In this document: piece by piece, positions 8,888-18,013 of the stretch
How positions within the stretch are numbered: position 1 is the stretch's first letter
Layout: each line of letters opens with the position of its first letter
Assembly: GCF_003261575.2 (NCBI RefSeq)
Contig: NZ_CP036175.1
Coordinates: forward strand, 3,596,001-3,660,000
Reading direction: 5' to 3'
Length of the DNA stretch: 64,000 nt
DNA from: Klebsiella huaxiensis
GTDB lineage: Bacteria; Pseudomonadota; Gammaproteobacteria; Enterobacterales; Enterobacteriaceae
Made by a program: the position numbers and the translations under genes
The notes under the pieces: model-generated
The model's database searches: none
The model's input: the letters and a program-made list of their open reading frames with translations, nothing else
What the model was told of the DNA's origin: nothing

Positions 8888-9133
8888 ATGCGCATTGAAG
8901 TGTCTATCGCCAAATCTACAGCCTTACCCAGTGGCGCGTTAGAAGCGCTGAACAATGAACTCTCACGGCGTATCGATCAACAGTTCCCCTCGATGTCAAG
9001 TCAGGTGACGGTCCGATATGCGGCCAATAACAATTTGTCGGTCATCGGCGGTTTAAAAGAAGATAAAGACCGGATTAGCGAAATCCTGCAAGAAACCTGG
9101 GAAAGCGCCGACGATTGGTTTGTCCGCGACTAG
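8888..9133 (+). CDS. dinI: DNA damage-inducible protein I (DinI)
   Basis: An 81-residue SOS protein that modulates RecA filaments and so tunes LexA and UmuD cleavage. It begins MRIEVSIAKSTALPSGALEAL and has the acidic C-terminal helix (QETWESADDWFVRD) that docks on RecA. Length matches E. coli DinI. It is preceded by a LexA box and followed by its own terminator, so it is a monocistronic SOS gene. Confidence 0.96.
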   Translation: MRIEVSIAKSTALPSGALEALNNELSRRIDQQFPSMSSQVTVRYAANNNLSVIGGLKEDKDRISEILQETWESADDWFVRD

Positions 9134-9168
9134 TCAATTAAATTTGCTCCCTCATTGTGCAACTTTTT

Positions 9169-9191
9169 GCCGGGTCGCCCCGGCTTTTTTA
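9169..9191 (+). terminator. Terminator after dinI
   Basis: The stem GCCGGG/CCCGGC with loop TCGC is followed by TTTTTT. Confidence 0.9.
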
Positions 9192-9418
9192 TTCTTTTCA
9201 TACTCAGACATTCCCTATTCCCCCCGCTTACGCCCTTATAAAATAACGAAGAATGAAGCCTCGCGCGCACAAAAAATCAGCAATCAGTGGCGTATGTATC
9301 TCTATTTCATTTAATTTCTCGAGTTTATTCTTGACTACTGATATAATTAACCTGCTTCAGATAATATGCATTAAACCTCGAGAACTGTTGTCTTTTAACA
9401 TATGAAGAAGGGGTTATG
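9192..9418. other. A+T-rich intergenic region upstream of bssS
   Basis: About 225 bp without a credible gene. It should hold the bssS promoter: TTGACT near 9331 and TATAAT near 9341 are too close together to pair, so I assign no specific element. The stretch just before bssS contains GAAGGGG as ribosome binding site. Confidence 0.5.
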
Positions 9419-9673
9419 ATGGAAAAGAATAATGAAGTCATCCAGACCCATCCCCTCGTTGGATGGGACATCAGCACCGTGGATAGTTACGATGCGCTGA
9501 TGTTGCGCCTGCACTACCAAAACCCCACTCAAGAAAGCAGTAGAGACGCAGAAATTGGCCAGACGCTATGGCTAACGACGGACGTCGCACGTCAGTTTAT
9601 TTCTATTCTGGAAGCAGGTATTGCGAAGATTGAATCCGGCGAATACCAGGAAAATGAGTATCGCAGACATTAG
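9419..9673 (+). CDS. bssS: Biofilm regulator BssS (YceP)
   Basis: An 84-residue cytoplasmic protein nearly identical to E. coli BssS at both ends (MEKNNEVIQTHPLVGWDIST; LWLTTDVARQFISILEAGI). In E. coli it affects biofilm formation through indole/AI-2 signalling; the molecular mechanism is unclear. Two ATG codons are adjacent (9416 and 9419). I take the second, which gives the family N-terminus. The hairpin AGGCACC/GGTGCCT at about 9709-9726 may act as its terminator. Confidence 0.95.
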   Translation: MEKNNEVIQTHPLVGWDISTVDSYDALMLRLHYQNPTQESSRDAEIGQTLWLTTDVARQFISILEAGIAKIESGEYQENEYRRH

Positions 9674-9798
9674 CAATAACGCACTAATGTCTAAATATTC
9701 ACTGAACAGGCACCTGTGGGTGCCTGAACTATTTTCGGACTTGTATAACAGCGGGTTGTTAATTACCCTGCTAATAAAGCAATAACCCGGAACTCACC

Positions 9799-10917
9799 AT
9801 GCAATATGACCTCATCATTATCGGTAGCGGCTCCGTTGGCTCCGCCGCAGGCTACTATGCGCGACAGGCAGGGCTTAACGTTCTGATGATCGATTCACAT
9901 CAGCCTCCACATCAGGAAGGCAGCCATCACGGCAACACGCGCCTCATTCGTCACGCCTATGGCGAAGGCGAAAGGTATGTCCCTCTGGTGCTACGAGCAC
10001 AAAAAATGTGGGATGAATTTGCCGCCGCCAGCGGTGAAGCCGTTTTTGAACGCACGGGGGTCATTAATCTTGGACCCGCAAACTCCGAATTTCTGCGCAA
10101 CGTTGCCAATAGCGCGCGCCAATTCCAGCTCAATATTGAAGAAATGGATGGCCAGGCCGTTATGGCTCGCTGGCCGGAAATCCGTGTACCACATGATTAT
10201 CAGGCGATATTTGAACCAGCATCCGGTATATTGCGCAGCGAACTGGCTATTGAGACCTGGATCCGCCTCGCCCGCGAAGCAGGCGCGGCCCAGCTATTCA
10301 ATTGCCCGGTCTCCGCCATTCATCATCAGCCGAACGGTATAACCGTAGAAACAGTAGATGGTGAATACAGCGGTAGAAAACTGCTAGTCAGTGCCGGAAC
10401 CTGGGCCACTCGCCTGCTGCCAAATCTGCCTGTTCAACCGGTCCGTAAGATTTTTGCCTGGTTTCAGGCCGATGGCCGCTACAGTACCAAGAATAACTTC
10501 CCGGCGTTTACTGGCGAATTACCCAATGGCGATCAATATTACGGCTTCCCGGCCGAAGACAATGAGTTGAAAATCGGTAAGCATAACGGGGGACAGCTCA
10601 TTTCAGCCCCCGAAGAGCGCGCACCATTCGGCGCTGTTGCTACTGATGGCTCCGAATCTTTCAACTTCCTGCGCAACGTATTGCCCGGTATCGGCGGCTG
10701 TCTCCATGGCGCATCCTGTACCTACGATAATACGGCTGATGAAGACTTCATTATTGATACTCTTCCCGAACAGCCCAATACGCTCTTGATTACCGGGTTA
10801 AGCGGACACGGCTTTAAATTCGCTCCGGTACTGGGAGAGCTTGCAGTACAGTTTGCACTTGGTGAACCTTCTGAGTTTGATCTGACACCCTTTTCGCTGG
10901 CTCGCTTTCAGCAATAA
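9799..10917 (+). CDS. solA: N-methyl-L-tryptophan oxidase SolA
   Basis: A 372-residue flavoprotein of the monomeric sarcosine oxidase family that demethylates N-methyl-tryptophan and sarcosine with release of H2O2 and formaldehyde. The N-terminal ADP-binding motif IIGSGSVGSAAGYYARQAG is present, followed by the family motif HGNTRLIRHAYGEGERYVPL. The C-terminal GLSGHGFKFAPVLGELA contains the family FAD region; the covalent-flavin Cys position falls near YDNTADEDFIID. The start has GGAAC upstream. A hairpin follows. Confidence 0.95.
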   Translation: MQYDLIIIGSGSVGSAAGYYARQAGLNVLMIDSHQPPHQEGSHHGNTRLIRHAYGEGERYVPLVLRAQKMWDEFAAASGEAVFERTGVINLGPANSEFLRNVANSARQFQLNIEEMDGQAVMARWPEIRVPHDYQAIFEPASGILRSELAIETWIRLAREAGAAQLFNCPVSAIHHQPNGITVETVDGEYSGRKLLVSAGTWATRLLPNLPVQPVRKIFAWFQADGRYSTKNNFPAFTGELPNGDQYYGFPAEDNELKIGKHNGGQLISAPEERAPFGAVATDGSESFNFLRNVLPGIGGCLHGASCTYDNTADEDFIIDTLPEQPNTLLITGLSGHGFKFAPVLGELAVQFALGEPSEFDLTPFSLARFQQ

Positions 10918-10953
10918 TAGCCAACTCTGCGGTTCTGCAACCGTGCAAAAAAC

Positions 10954-10975
10954 AACGGCCTCGATTGAGGCCGTT
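10954..10975 (+). terminator. Hairpin after solA
   Basis: AACGGCCTC/GAGGCCGTT has a 4-nt loop. There is no long U-run downstream, so it may be a weak terminator or a processing hairpin before yceO. Confidence 0.55.
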
Positions 10976-10992
10976 AATCACTGAGAGATTAT

Positions 10993-11106
10993 ATGCGTCG
11001 CCTGTTTGAATTACTGGTTAACAACATCCGCGAGCATTTTATGATTTATCTGGCGCTGTGGCTTCTACTGGCGATTATCGATCTCATCTGGTTATGGTTT
11101 TTCTGA
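10993..11106 (+). CDS. yceO: Small membrane protein YceO-like (DUF2770)
   Basis: A 37-codon frame starting MRRLFELLVNNIREHF and ending in a hydrophobic helix (MIYLALWLLLAIIDLIWLWFF). It has one predicted transmembrane segment, with the basic end inside. Position (between solA and trhO) and length fit the E. coli small protein YceO. Its last 15 bp overlap the 3' end of trhO on the other strand. GAGAG lies 5-9 nt upstream of the ATG as a modest ribosome binding site. Assignment rests on synteny and general sequence character. Confidence 0.7.
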   Translation: MRRLFELLVNNIREHFMIYLALWLLLAIIDLIWLWFF

Positions 11107-12156
11107 AGACTCAGGATCCGGGATCCCTAGTCTGGTGTTCAGACGACCGCGAGATTTATTGAAGATTTTATTACCATTTTCGCGCCCGGCACGCAGTTTC
11201 CGCTGCTCCTCTTCCGGCAGCTTATGCTCTTCCATACAGGCTTCGCTGCAGCACCCGGCAAATTTTTCCGCGCAGTCCGGACACTGAATAAACAGCAGGT
11301 GACAGCCATCGTTCAGACAGTTGGTATGGCTATCGCAGGATGTACCGCACTGATGACAATGAGCGATCACATCGTCTGAGATCCGCTCTCCCATACGCTC
11401 ATCAAAAACAAAATTCTTACCGACAAAGCGTACCGGCAGCCCCTGCTCGCGGGCACGGCGGGCGTACTCGATAATACCGCCTTCAATATGCCAGACTTTA
11501 CTGAAGCCGTTATGCTTCATCCAGGCGCTGGCTTTTTCACAGCGAATCCCGCCGGTGCAGTACATAACGATCTTTTTATCTTTATGTTCCTGCATCATTT
11601 CAACGGCTTTCGGCAACTGATCGCGGAAAGTATCTGCTGGAATTTCCAGCGCATTATCAAAATGACCAACTTCGAATTCGTAATGGTTACGCATATCAAT
11701 AAAGACCGCGTCTGGATCATCAAGCATCGCATTCACTTCCGCGGCCTTCAGATAATCTCCCACGTCTGAAGCATCAAACGTTGGATCATCAATACCGTCA
11801 GCGACAATGCGGTCACGAACTTTGAGGCGCAGAACCCAGAAGGATTTACCATCGTCGTCCAGGGCGATATTGAGGCGCAGGCCTTTCAGTGCCGGGTCAA
11901 AGTCATACAAAAATTCACGTAACGCATCGACTCGGCTCTGCGGAACGCTGATTTGTGCGTTAATACCCTCATGGGCCAGGTAAATACGTCCAAAAACGTT
12001 CAATTTGGTCAGCGCTAGCCACAGCGCGTCACGGGTCGCTTTCGGATCGATAATAGTGAAATACTTATAAAATGAGATCGTTGTGCGCGGCTCGGTTTCA
12101 GCCAACATTTGCGCTTTTAACGTCTCATTTGAAATGCGGTTATGTAACACTGGCAT
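11092..12156 (-). CDS. trhO: tRNA uridine(34) hydroxylase TrhO (YceA)
   Basis: A 354-residue rhodanese-domain enzyme that forms 5-hydroxyuridine at the wobble position of tRNAs in an O2-dependent way. It has the N-terminal acylphosphatase-like domain, then the rhodanese domain with the catalytic-Cys loop MYCTGGIRCEKAS. A Cys-rich C-terminal segment (CHQCGTSCDSHTNC ... CPDCAEKFAGCCSEAC) may bind metal. I start at MPVLHNRISNETL (12156), the family N-terminus, instead of the longer frame to 12180. In E. coli yceI and yceJ separate trhO from solA/yceO; they are missing here. Confidence 0.95.
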   Translation of the reverse strand: MPVLHNRISNETLKAQMLAETEPRTTISFYKYFTIIDPKATRDALWLALTKLNVFGRIYLAHEGINAQISVPQSRVDALREFLYDFDPALKGLRLNIALDDDGKSFWVLRLKVRDRIVADGIDDPTFDASDVGDYLKAAEVNAMLDDPDAVFIDMRNHYEFEVGHFDNALEIPADTFRDQLPKAVEMMQEHKDKKIVMYCTGGIRCEKASAWMKHNGFSKVWHIEGGIIEYARRAREQGLPVRFVGKNFVFDERMGERISDDVIAHCHQCGTSCDSHTNCLNDGCHLLFIQCPDCAEKFAGCCSEACMEEHKLPEEEQRKLRAGRENGNKIFNKSRGRLNTRLGIPDPESSEKP

Positions 12157-12364
12157 GGTGTACCTGCTCGGCATAATCAATGGGTCAATAAACGGCGGGC
12201 ATCATATAGCAAACACCAACAATTTACATCCCCACATTTTGAGCTACATTTCCCTCATCCACATTTATAACTATTAACAATAAATGCCTTCAGAGACTGT
12301 CATTTTGGCTGATGTATAAAAAAATGCGATAATGGAACACGTTGCTTAATAGAACAGGTATGAG

Positions 12365-13285
12365 ATGACCCATTTACCTAAATTTTCTGCAGCGTTGCTG
12401 CATCCACGTTATTGGTTACTTTGGTTTGGCGTTGGCCTGCTTTGGTTGGTCGTACAGCTTCCTTATCCGGTGATTTACCGCCTTGGTACCGGATTGGGCC
12501 ACCTGGCCAGACGCCTGATGCGTCGCCGGGCTAAAATAGCCTCTCGCAATCTGGAACTCTGTTTTCCCGAAATGAGCGAGCAAGAACGCCGCCGGATGGT
12601 GGTTGCCAACTTTGAATCTGTCGGTATGGGTTTGATGGAGACCGGCATGGCCTGGTTCTGGCCAGCCAGACGTATCGCGCGCTGGACCGATTCCATTGGC
12701 GTTGAACATATTCGGGCCGTACAGGCACAGAATCGCGGTATTCTGCTTATTGGCATCCACTTCCTGACGCTGGAGATGGGTGCACGCATGTTCGGTATGA
12801 ATGAGCCTGGTATCGGCGTCTACCGCCCAAACGACAACCCGCTTATCGACTGGCTGCAGACGTGGGGGCGATTACGTTCCAACAAAGATATGATTGACCG
12901 CAAGGATCTCAAAGGCATGATCCGCGCTCTGAAGAGAGGTGATGTGATCTGGTACGCGCCGGATCACGATTACGGCCCGGCAGCCAGCGTGTTTGCTCCC
13001 TTTTTCGCGGTCGATCGGGCTGCCACGACTTCAGGAACCTGGATGCTGGCAAAAATGTCGAAAGCCTGCATCGTCCCGTTCGTGCCTCGTCGCAAACCTA
13101 ACGGTAAAGGTTATGAGCTGATTATGCTGCCGCCGGAATGCGATCCGCCCCTGGATGACGCTGAGACAACCGCTATCTGGATGAACAAAATCGTCGAGAA
13201 ATGCATTCTGATGGCCCCAGAGCAATACATGTGGATGCACCGTCGCTTCAAAACTCGTCCACCTGGCGTCCCTTCTCGTTATTGA
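12365..13285 (+). CDS. lpxL: Lipid A lauroyl acyltransferase LpxL (HtrB)
   Basis: A 306-residue inner-membrane acyltransferase that adds laurate to Kdo2-lipid IVA, giving the penta-acylated lipid A precursor. An N-terminal membrane anchor (YWLLWFGVGLLWLVVQLPYP) is followed by the HX4E catalytic motif in GIHFLTLEMGAR (~137). Length matches E. coli LpxL. It is divergent from trhO, with 208 bp between them for both promoters. Confidence 0.96.
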   Translation: MTHLPKFSAALLHPRYWLLWFGVGLLWLVVQLPYPVIYRLGTGLGHLARRLMRRRAKIASRNLELCFPEMSEQERRRMVVANFESVGMGLMETGMAWFWPARRIARWTDSIGVEHIRAVQAQNRGILLIGIHFLTLEMGARMFGMNEPGIGVYRPNDNPLIDWLQTWGRLRSNKDMIDRKDLKGMIRALKRGDVIWYAPDHDYGPAASVFAPFFAVDRAATTSGTWMLAKMSKACIVPFVPRRKPNGKGYELIMLPPECDPPLDDAETTAIWMNKIVEKCILMAPEQYMWMHRRFKTRPPGVPSRY

Positions 13286-13460
13286 TCCGGCAAATGCCCC
13301 TATCCCGCATCTGAGCGCAGATGTAGGGATTGGCGAGCAGACTCTGGACCTGTTTTAGCTTTAAAAGCGGTCGTCCATTGCGACGATCATTTCTCAGGCG
13401 CATAATTAGCAAGCTCATATTTTCAATTGTTTGACCTGCATCGCAGGTCAGTGGAATCCT

Positions 13461-14711
13461 ATGCCCTCTGCTGATACCCCGATTAACTGGAAACGCAATC
13501 TCACCGTAACCTGGCTCGGTTGCTTTTTAACCGGCGCCGCGTTTAGTCTGGTGATGCCTTTTCTTCCTCTCTACGTTGAACAGCTCGGCGTAACCGGTCA
13601 TAGCGCCCTCAATATGTGGTCGGGGATCGTCTTTAGTATCACCTTTTTATTCTCTGCAATTGCCTCACCGTTCTGGGGCGGCCTTGCTGATCGTAAAGGG
13701 CGAAAAATTATGCTGCTGCGTTCTGCGCTCGGTATGGCTATTGTCATGTTGCTGATGGGGCTGGCGCAAAATATCTGGCAATTTCTGATCTTGCGCGCGC
13801 TGTTGGGCCTGTTGGGTGGGTTTATTCCCAATGCCAATGCCCTGATAGCAACCCAAATCCCCCGACATAAAAGCGGTTGGGCGCTGGGTACGCTGTCGAC
13901 GGGCGCAGTTAGCGGCGCGCTGCTTGGGCCTCTGGCTGGCGGTTTCCTGGCCGATCACTGGGGATTGCGTACCGTCTTTTTTATGACTGCAGCTGTTCTG
14001 TTTATCTGCTTCTTGTTTACCCTGTCTCTCATTCGCGAGAATTTCGTCGCGGTCAGCAAAAAAGAGATGCTCAGTGCGAAAGATGTTTTCTCTTCGCTGA
14101 AAAATCCCAAACTGGTCCTAAGCCTGTTTGTGACCTCATTAATCATCCAGGTTGCCACTGGCTCAATTGCGCCAATTCTGACGCTATATGTGCGCGATCT
14201 GGCCGGTAATGTCAGCAATATTGCGTTCATCAGCGGCATGATTGCCTCGGTACCCGGTATTGCCGCACTGCTCAGCGCCCCCAGACTAGGAAAGCTGGGC
14301 GACCGAATTGGTCCGGAAAAAATCCTGATTGTCGCCCTGGTGATTTCGGTTCTACTGCTGATACCGATGTCGTTCGTCCAGACACCATTGCAGCTTGGGA
14401 TTCTGCGTTTCCTGTTGGGTGCCGCCGACGGTGCGCTACTGCCCGCCGTACAGACGCTGCTGGTATATAACTCCACCAGCCAAATTGCCGGACGAATCTT
14501 CAGCTATAACCAATCGTTCCGCGATATTGGCAACGTGACGGGTCCATTGATTGGCGCATCGGTTTCCGCCAATTACGGTTTTCGCGCGGTTTTTTTCGTC
14601 ACTGCCTGCGTAGTTCTGTTCAACGCGGTTTACTCTACCCTCACTCTGCATCGTCCGCGCCGTGTTCCCCCCCCGGACGACGCAAGTTCCGGCAGTCATT
14701 CTGTAAATTAA
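13461..14711 (+). CDS. mdtG: MFS multidrug efflux protein MdtG (YceE)
   Basis: A 416-residue, 12-helix drug:H+ antiporter linked to fosfomycin and deoxycholate resistance in E. coli. MFS motif A appears as GGLADRKGRKIML. I start at 13461 (MPSADTPINWKRNL; GTGGAAT upstream), because the E. coli protein aligns from DTPINWKRN. The longer frame to 13431 would cover a hairpin (GACCTGC/GCAGGTC at 13433-13449) in the leader. The C-terminus is ~10 residues longer than in E. coli. E. coli mdtG belongs to the MarA/SoxS regulon; I could not fix a convincing marbox here. Confidence 0.95.
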   Translation: MPSADTPINWKRNLTVTWLGCFLTGAAFSLVMPFLPLYVEQLGVTGHSALNMWSGIVFSITFLFSAIASPFWGGLADRKGRKIMLLRSALGMAIVMLLMGLAQNIWQFLILRALLGLLGGFIPNANALIATQIPRHKSGWALGTLSTGAVSGALLGPLAGGFLADHWGLRTVFFMTAAVLFICFLFTLSLIRENFVAVSKKEMLSAKDVFSSLKNPKLVLSLFVTSLIIQVATGSIAPILTLYVRDLAGNVSNIAFISGMIASVPGIAALLSAPRLGKLGDRIGPEKILIVALVISVLLLIPMSFVQTPLQLGILRFLLGAADGALLPAVQTLLVYNSTSQIAGRIFSYNQSFRDIGNVTGPLIGASVSANYGFRAVFFVTACVVLFNAVYSTLTLHRPRRVPPPDDASSGSHSVN

Positions 14712-14818
14712 TAACGCGAGGGGGGTTACCTCCCTTGACGCTTTGCCAACTGCCTTCTATAGATTGAATCGTGTTCATTTCTATTCTTCTTAGGGGGTTA
14801 GCCATGCCAAAGGATTCG

Positions 14819-15190
14819 ATGTTCTATGCCACGCTCGAAGAAGCTATCGATGCGGCCCGTGAAGAGTTTCTTGTTAATAATCCGGATAGCGACGAAGAGA
14901 GCGCCAACGTCGAGCAATTAAATATTCAAAAATACGTGCTGCAGGATGGGGATATCGCCTGGCAAGCAGAGTTTTTTGCCGATGAAGATGAGCAAGGCGA
15001 ATGTCTGCCAATACTTAGCGGCCAGGCAGCACAAAGTGTTTTTGATGGTGACTATGATGAGATTGAGCTTCGTCAGGAGTGGCTGGAAGAAAATACGCTG
15101 CATGAGTGGGACGAAGGTGAATTTCAGCTCGAACCCTCTCTTGACACCGAAGAGGGCCAGGCCGCTGCCGATGAATGGGATGAACGCTAA
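14819..15190 (+). CDS. msyB: Acidic protein MsyB
   Basis: A 123-residue, very acidic cytoplasmic protein (nearly a third Asp+Glu) known as a multicopy suppressor of secY/secA defects. The sequence FYATLEEAIDAAREEF ... LDTEEGQAAADEWDER matches E. coli MsyB end to end. The start at 14819 has AAGGA 5 nt upstream and gives the usual length; an alternative ATG at 14804 would add five residues. The stop abuts the stop of yceK on the other strand. Confidence 0.93.
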   Translation: MFYATLEEAIDAAREEFLVNNPDSDEESANVEQLNIQKYVLQDGDIAWQAEFFADEDEQGECLPILSGQAAQSVFDGDYDEIELRQEWLEENTLHEWDEGEFQLEPSLDTEEGQAAADEWDER

Positions 15191-15418
15191 TTAATTGTAG
15201 GGACCATGGCTGGCGTCCAGCGGCAACAGTAGCGTATCAAACACCAGCGAAAAGGGCAGATCGAGAATCGTGATATAGCGCCATGAGGAATCACGCACAT
15301 CCCACTGTACGCCGGGATAATACTGGTTTCCATGTCCCTGCCCCGGCACCGTGCGACTGATAATGCTACCGCAGCCGCTGAGAACCAGCGTCATGGCGAT
15401 AACCAGTAAAACTCTCAT
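15191..15418 (-). CDS. yceK: Outer-membrane-type lipoprotein YceK (DUF1375)
   Basis: A 75-residue lipoprotein. The signal peptide MRVLLVIAMTLVLSGC ends in the lipobox VLSGC, and the +2 residue is Gly, so outer-membrane sorting is expected. The family core YYPGVQWD...LDLPFSLVFDTLLLP is present. The function is unknown. It lies downstream of mdoGH but after their terminator. Confidence 0.92.
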   Translation of the reverse strand: MRVLLVIAMTLVLSGCGSIISRTVPGQGHGNQYYPGVQWDVRDSSWRYITILDLPFSLVFDTLLLPLDASHGPYN

Positions 15419-15442
15419 CTATAACCTCTATTTTCAGGTAAA

Positions 15443-15470
15443 AAAATACCGGCATTTTTGCCGGTATTTT
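15443..15470 (-). terminator. Terminator after mdoH
   Basis: A perfect 11-bp inverted repeat (AAAATACCGGC / GCCGGTATTTT) with a T-run on the minus strand, 14 bp past the mdoH stop. It separates mdoGH from yceK. Confidence 0.9.
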
Positions 15471-15484
15471 CCTTTACGTACGGC

Positions 15485-18013
15485 TTACTTCACTTTCAAC
15501 GCCAATGGATTCAACGTCAATTGCTGGTAGGTATCCACCCATGAAGAGTATTTCTCCGGCGCGGCCCACACGCGATAGTGCAAACGCGACATTGTAACCG
15601 GATCGCTCAGCAACACCAGACGACGATCGCGATTGAGTTTATCCGGCGTCTCGTTCAATGCCTGTTCGACATGACGTTCACGGGCGATATCCAGAATATG
15701 ACCATGGCGGTGACGCGCAGTTGCCATTGCCGTTGCCAATGCGTTGAATGATGGATTAAACACGGCATGCATAAAACCATCGTCCAGAGAACGCTGACGA
15801 TTCAGCGTCAGGTACGCATCGGTATCTTTCAGCACCTGCGGTGGCGAATACTCTTCCGGGATCAGGAATAGCTTACAGCGCTTACTGCGCAGACCTAGCG
15901 TGGCACGGCTGGAGAGGGCCGACACGAACGGCGACAGAATCAGCGAAACCACGATCGGCGCCAGCCAGAACAGGAAACGCAGATCCAACCACGCCATACC
16001 GACCGCCCAGACCAGGCCCAGCAGCATCTGTGAACCATGGCGCATAAACGCCTCGCCCCACGGAGTCGAGTCATCATCGCGCTGCGGTGAGTTCCAGACC
16101 ACTTCCCAACCAAGAAACGCACTGACCACAAACACGGTGTGGAACAGCATACGCACCGGCGCCAGCAGTACTGAGAAGAGCACTTCCAACAACAGCGAAA
16201 GAGTGACGCGGAGGAATCCACCGTACTCTTTCGAGCCTTTGCACCATACCAGAATGATACTCAGCAACTTCGGCAGGAACAACAACACCATCGTTGACGC
16301 AAAAAGCGCGATAGCCAGCTCCGGACGCCACTGCGGCCAGACCGGGAACAGCTGTCGCGGCTGCAGGAAGTATTGCGGTTCGGTCAATGCATGCACCACC
16401 TGTAAGGCGGTTGAGAGCGCAAGGAACATAAACCACAGCGGTGCCGACAGATAGGACATGACGCCAGTCAGAAATACCGCGCGGTGAACCGGGTGCATCC
16501 CCTTAACCAGGAACAGGCGGAAGTTCATCAGGTTTCCCTGACACCAGCGACGATCGCGCTTCAATTCGTCCAGCAGGTTTGGCGGCAGCTCTTCATAAGA
16601 GCCAGGAAGATCGTAGGCAATCCATACCCCCCACCCGGCACGACGCATCAATGCAGCTTCAACAAAGTCGTGCGACAGAATCGAACCTGCGAAGTTACCC
16701 TCACCAGGCAACGGTGCCAGGGCACAGTGCTCGATAAACGGTTTTACGCGAATGATAGCGTTATGGCCCCAGTAGTGCGATTCACCTAACTGCCAGAAGT
16801 GCAGGCCAGCGGTGAACAACGGGCCATAAACGCGGGTGGCAAACTGCTGGCAGCGAGCGTAGAGCGTATCCATACCGGATGCGCGCGGCGATGACTGGAT
16901 AATACCGGCATTCGGATTCGCTTCCATCAAGCGCACCAGACCGCTCAGGCATTCACCGCTCATCACGGAGTCGGCATCCAGCACGACCATATAGCTATAC
17001 TGACTACCCCAGCGGCGGCAGAAGTCATCGATGTTGCCGCTTTTACGTTTCACGCGGCGGCGGCGGCGGCGATAGAATATCTGCCCTTCCCCCTGCACTT
17101 CAGCAATCAGCTCCATCCACGCTTTTTGCTCAGCCACGCAAATATCCGGGTTGTAGCTATCGCTGAGAATATAGACGTCAAAGTGCTCAGCATTCCCGGA
17201 AGCTTTTACCGATTCCCAGGTTGCGCGCAGACCAGCGAAAACACGATCAACGTCTTCGTTGCAGATAGGCATAATGAGCGCAGTACGATGCTCCGGATTC
17301 AGCGCCTCATCACCCACCGTCGAAGCAGAGATACTGTATTTATCACGCCCAATTAGCAGTTGCAGGAAGCCCATCAGCGCCGTCCAGAACCCAGCGGAAA
17401 CCCAGCAGAAAAGCACGGCGAACAGAATCAGAATCCCCGACTGCAGCACATACGGCAGCAGTTGCATAAAGGAGACCCACAGGTTCTGCCCTACCATATC
17501 TGCCGGGTTGATCAGCGCCCAGCCCTGATAAGGCAGAATAGTTTTCATGTACCAGGTCGCCACGACGGTCTGCGCCAGCGTCAACAACAGCAGGATGTAG
17601 CGACGAATCGAGCCGACGGTACGCCATTTCTGCTCGCTCTCCTGCTCTTCTTTCGTCAGACGAGAAAGATAGCGTGGGGTGACGTCACGCCCACGCAGCC
17701 GGTCCCAGAAGCGCCCGACCGGGTTAGTACGCCAGGGGTCTGGGAACATAGAGGAACGTTTTGCCTTCGGCATCGCATTCAACTGAGTACGCCCTTCGTC
17801 ATCCTTCATCAACTGGTCACCGGCCAGTGAATCCGGCCAGCTGTGTTCCAGTCGTGATTTTACTGACCCTAGCGGCGAGTCATCTTCACGCTTATAGACA
17901 TGATGTTCAGCGTCCAGTGCTTCATGTACGGCCTGCAGACTGGCGTCAGGCAACGCGGCTTTTTCTGCATCCGACAGCGGCAATGCGTCGATGTACTTCG
18001 TTATCTTATTCAT
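15485..18013 (-). CDS. mdoH: Glucan glucosyltransferase MdoH (OpgH)
   Basis: An 842-residue inner-membrane GT2 glycosyltransferase that polymerises UDP-glucose into the beta-1,2 backbone of osmoregulated periplasmic glucans and moves it to the periplasm. The cytoplasmic catalytic part carries VVLDADSVM and the RRWCQGN (Q/RxxRW-type) motif; several membrane helices flank it. I start at 18013 (MNKITKYIDALPL) as in E. coli rather than 18043. This makes an 8-bp overlap with mdoG (ATGAATAA), implying translational coupling. Confidence 0.96.
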   Translation of the reverse strand: MNKITKYIDALPLSDAEKAALPDASLQAVHEALDAEHHVYKREDDSPLGSVKSRLEHSWPDSLAGDQLMKDDEGRTQLNAMPKAKRSSMFPDPWRTNPVGRFWDRLRGRDVTPRYLSRLTKEEQESEQKWRTVGSIRRYILLLLTLAQTVVATWYMKTILPYQGWALINPADMVGQNLWVSFMQLLPYVLQSGILILFAVLFCWVSAGFWTALMGFLQLLIGRDKYSISASTVGDEALNPEHRTALIMPICNEDVDRVFAGLRATWESVKASGNAEHFDVYILSDSYNPDICVAEQKAWMELIAEVQGEGQIFYRRRRRRVKRKSGNIDDFCRRWGSQYSYMVVLDADSVMSGECLSGLVRLMEANPNAGIIQSSPRASGMDTLYARCQQFATRVYGPLFTAGLHFWQLGESHYWGHNAIIRVKPFIEHCALAPLPGEGNFAGSILSHDFVEAALMRRAGWGVWIAYDLPGSYEELPPNLLDELKRDRRWCQGNLMNFRLFLVKGMHPVHRAVFLTGVMSYLSAPLWFMFLALSTALQVVHALTEPQYFLQPRQLFPVWPQWRPELAIALFASTMVLLFLPKLLSIILVWCKGSKEYGGFLRVTLSLLLEVLFSVLLAPVRMLFHTVFVVSAFLGWEVVWNSPQRDDDSTPWGEAFMRHGSQMLLGLVWAVGMAWLDLRFLFWLAPIVVSLILSPFVSALSSRATLGLRSKRCKLFLIPEEYSPPQVLKDTDAYLTLNRQRSLDDGFMHAVFNPSFNALATAMATARHRHGHILDIARERHVEQALNETPDKLNRDRRLVLLSDPVTMSRLHYRVWAAPEKYSSWVDTYQQLTLNPLALKVK

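Noticed and set aside
13433..13449. Hairpin GACCTGC/GCAGGTC before mdtG as a riboswitch or attenuator
   Set aside because: It is a short 7-bp stem without a U-run or a second alternative stem. It might affect translation, but there is too little evidence.
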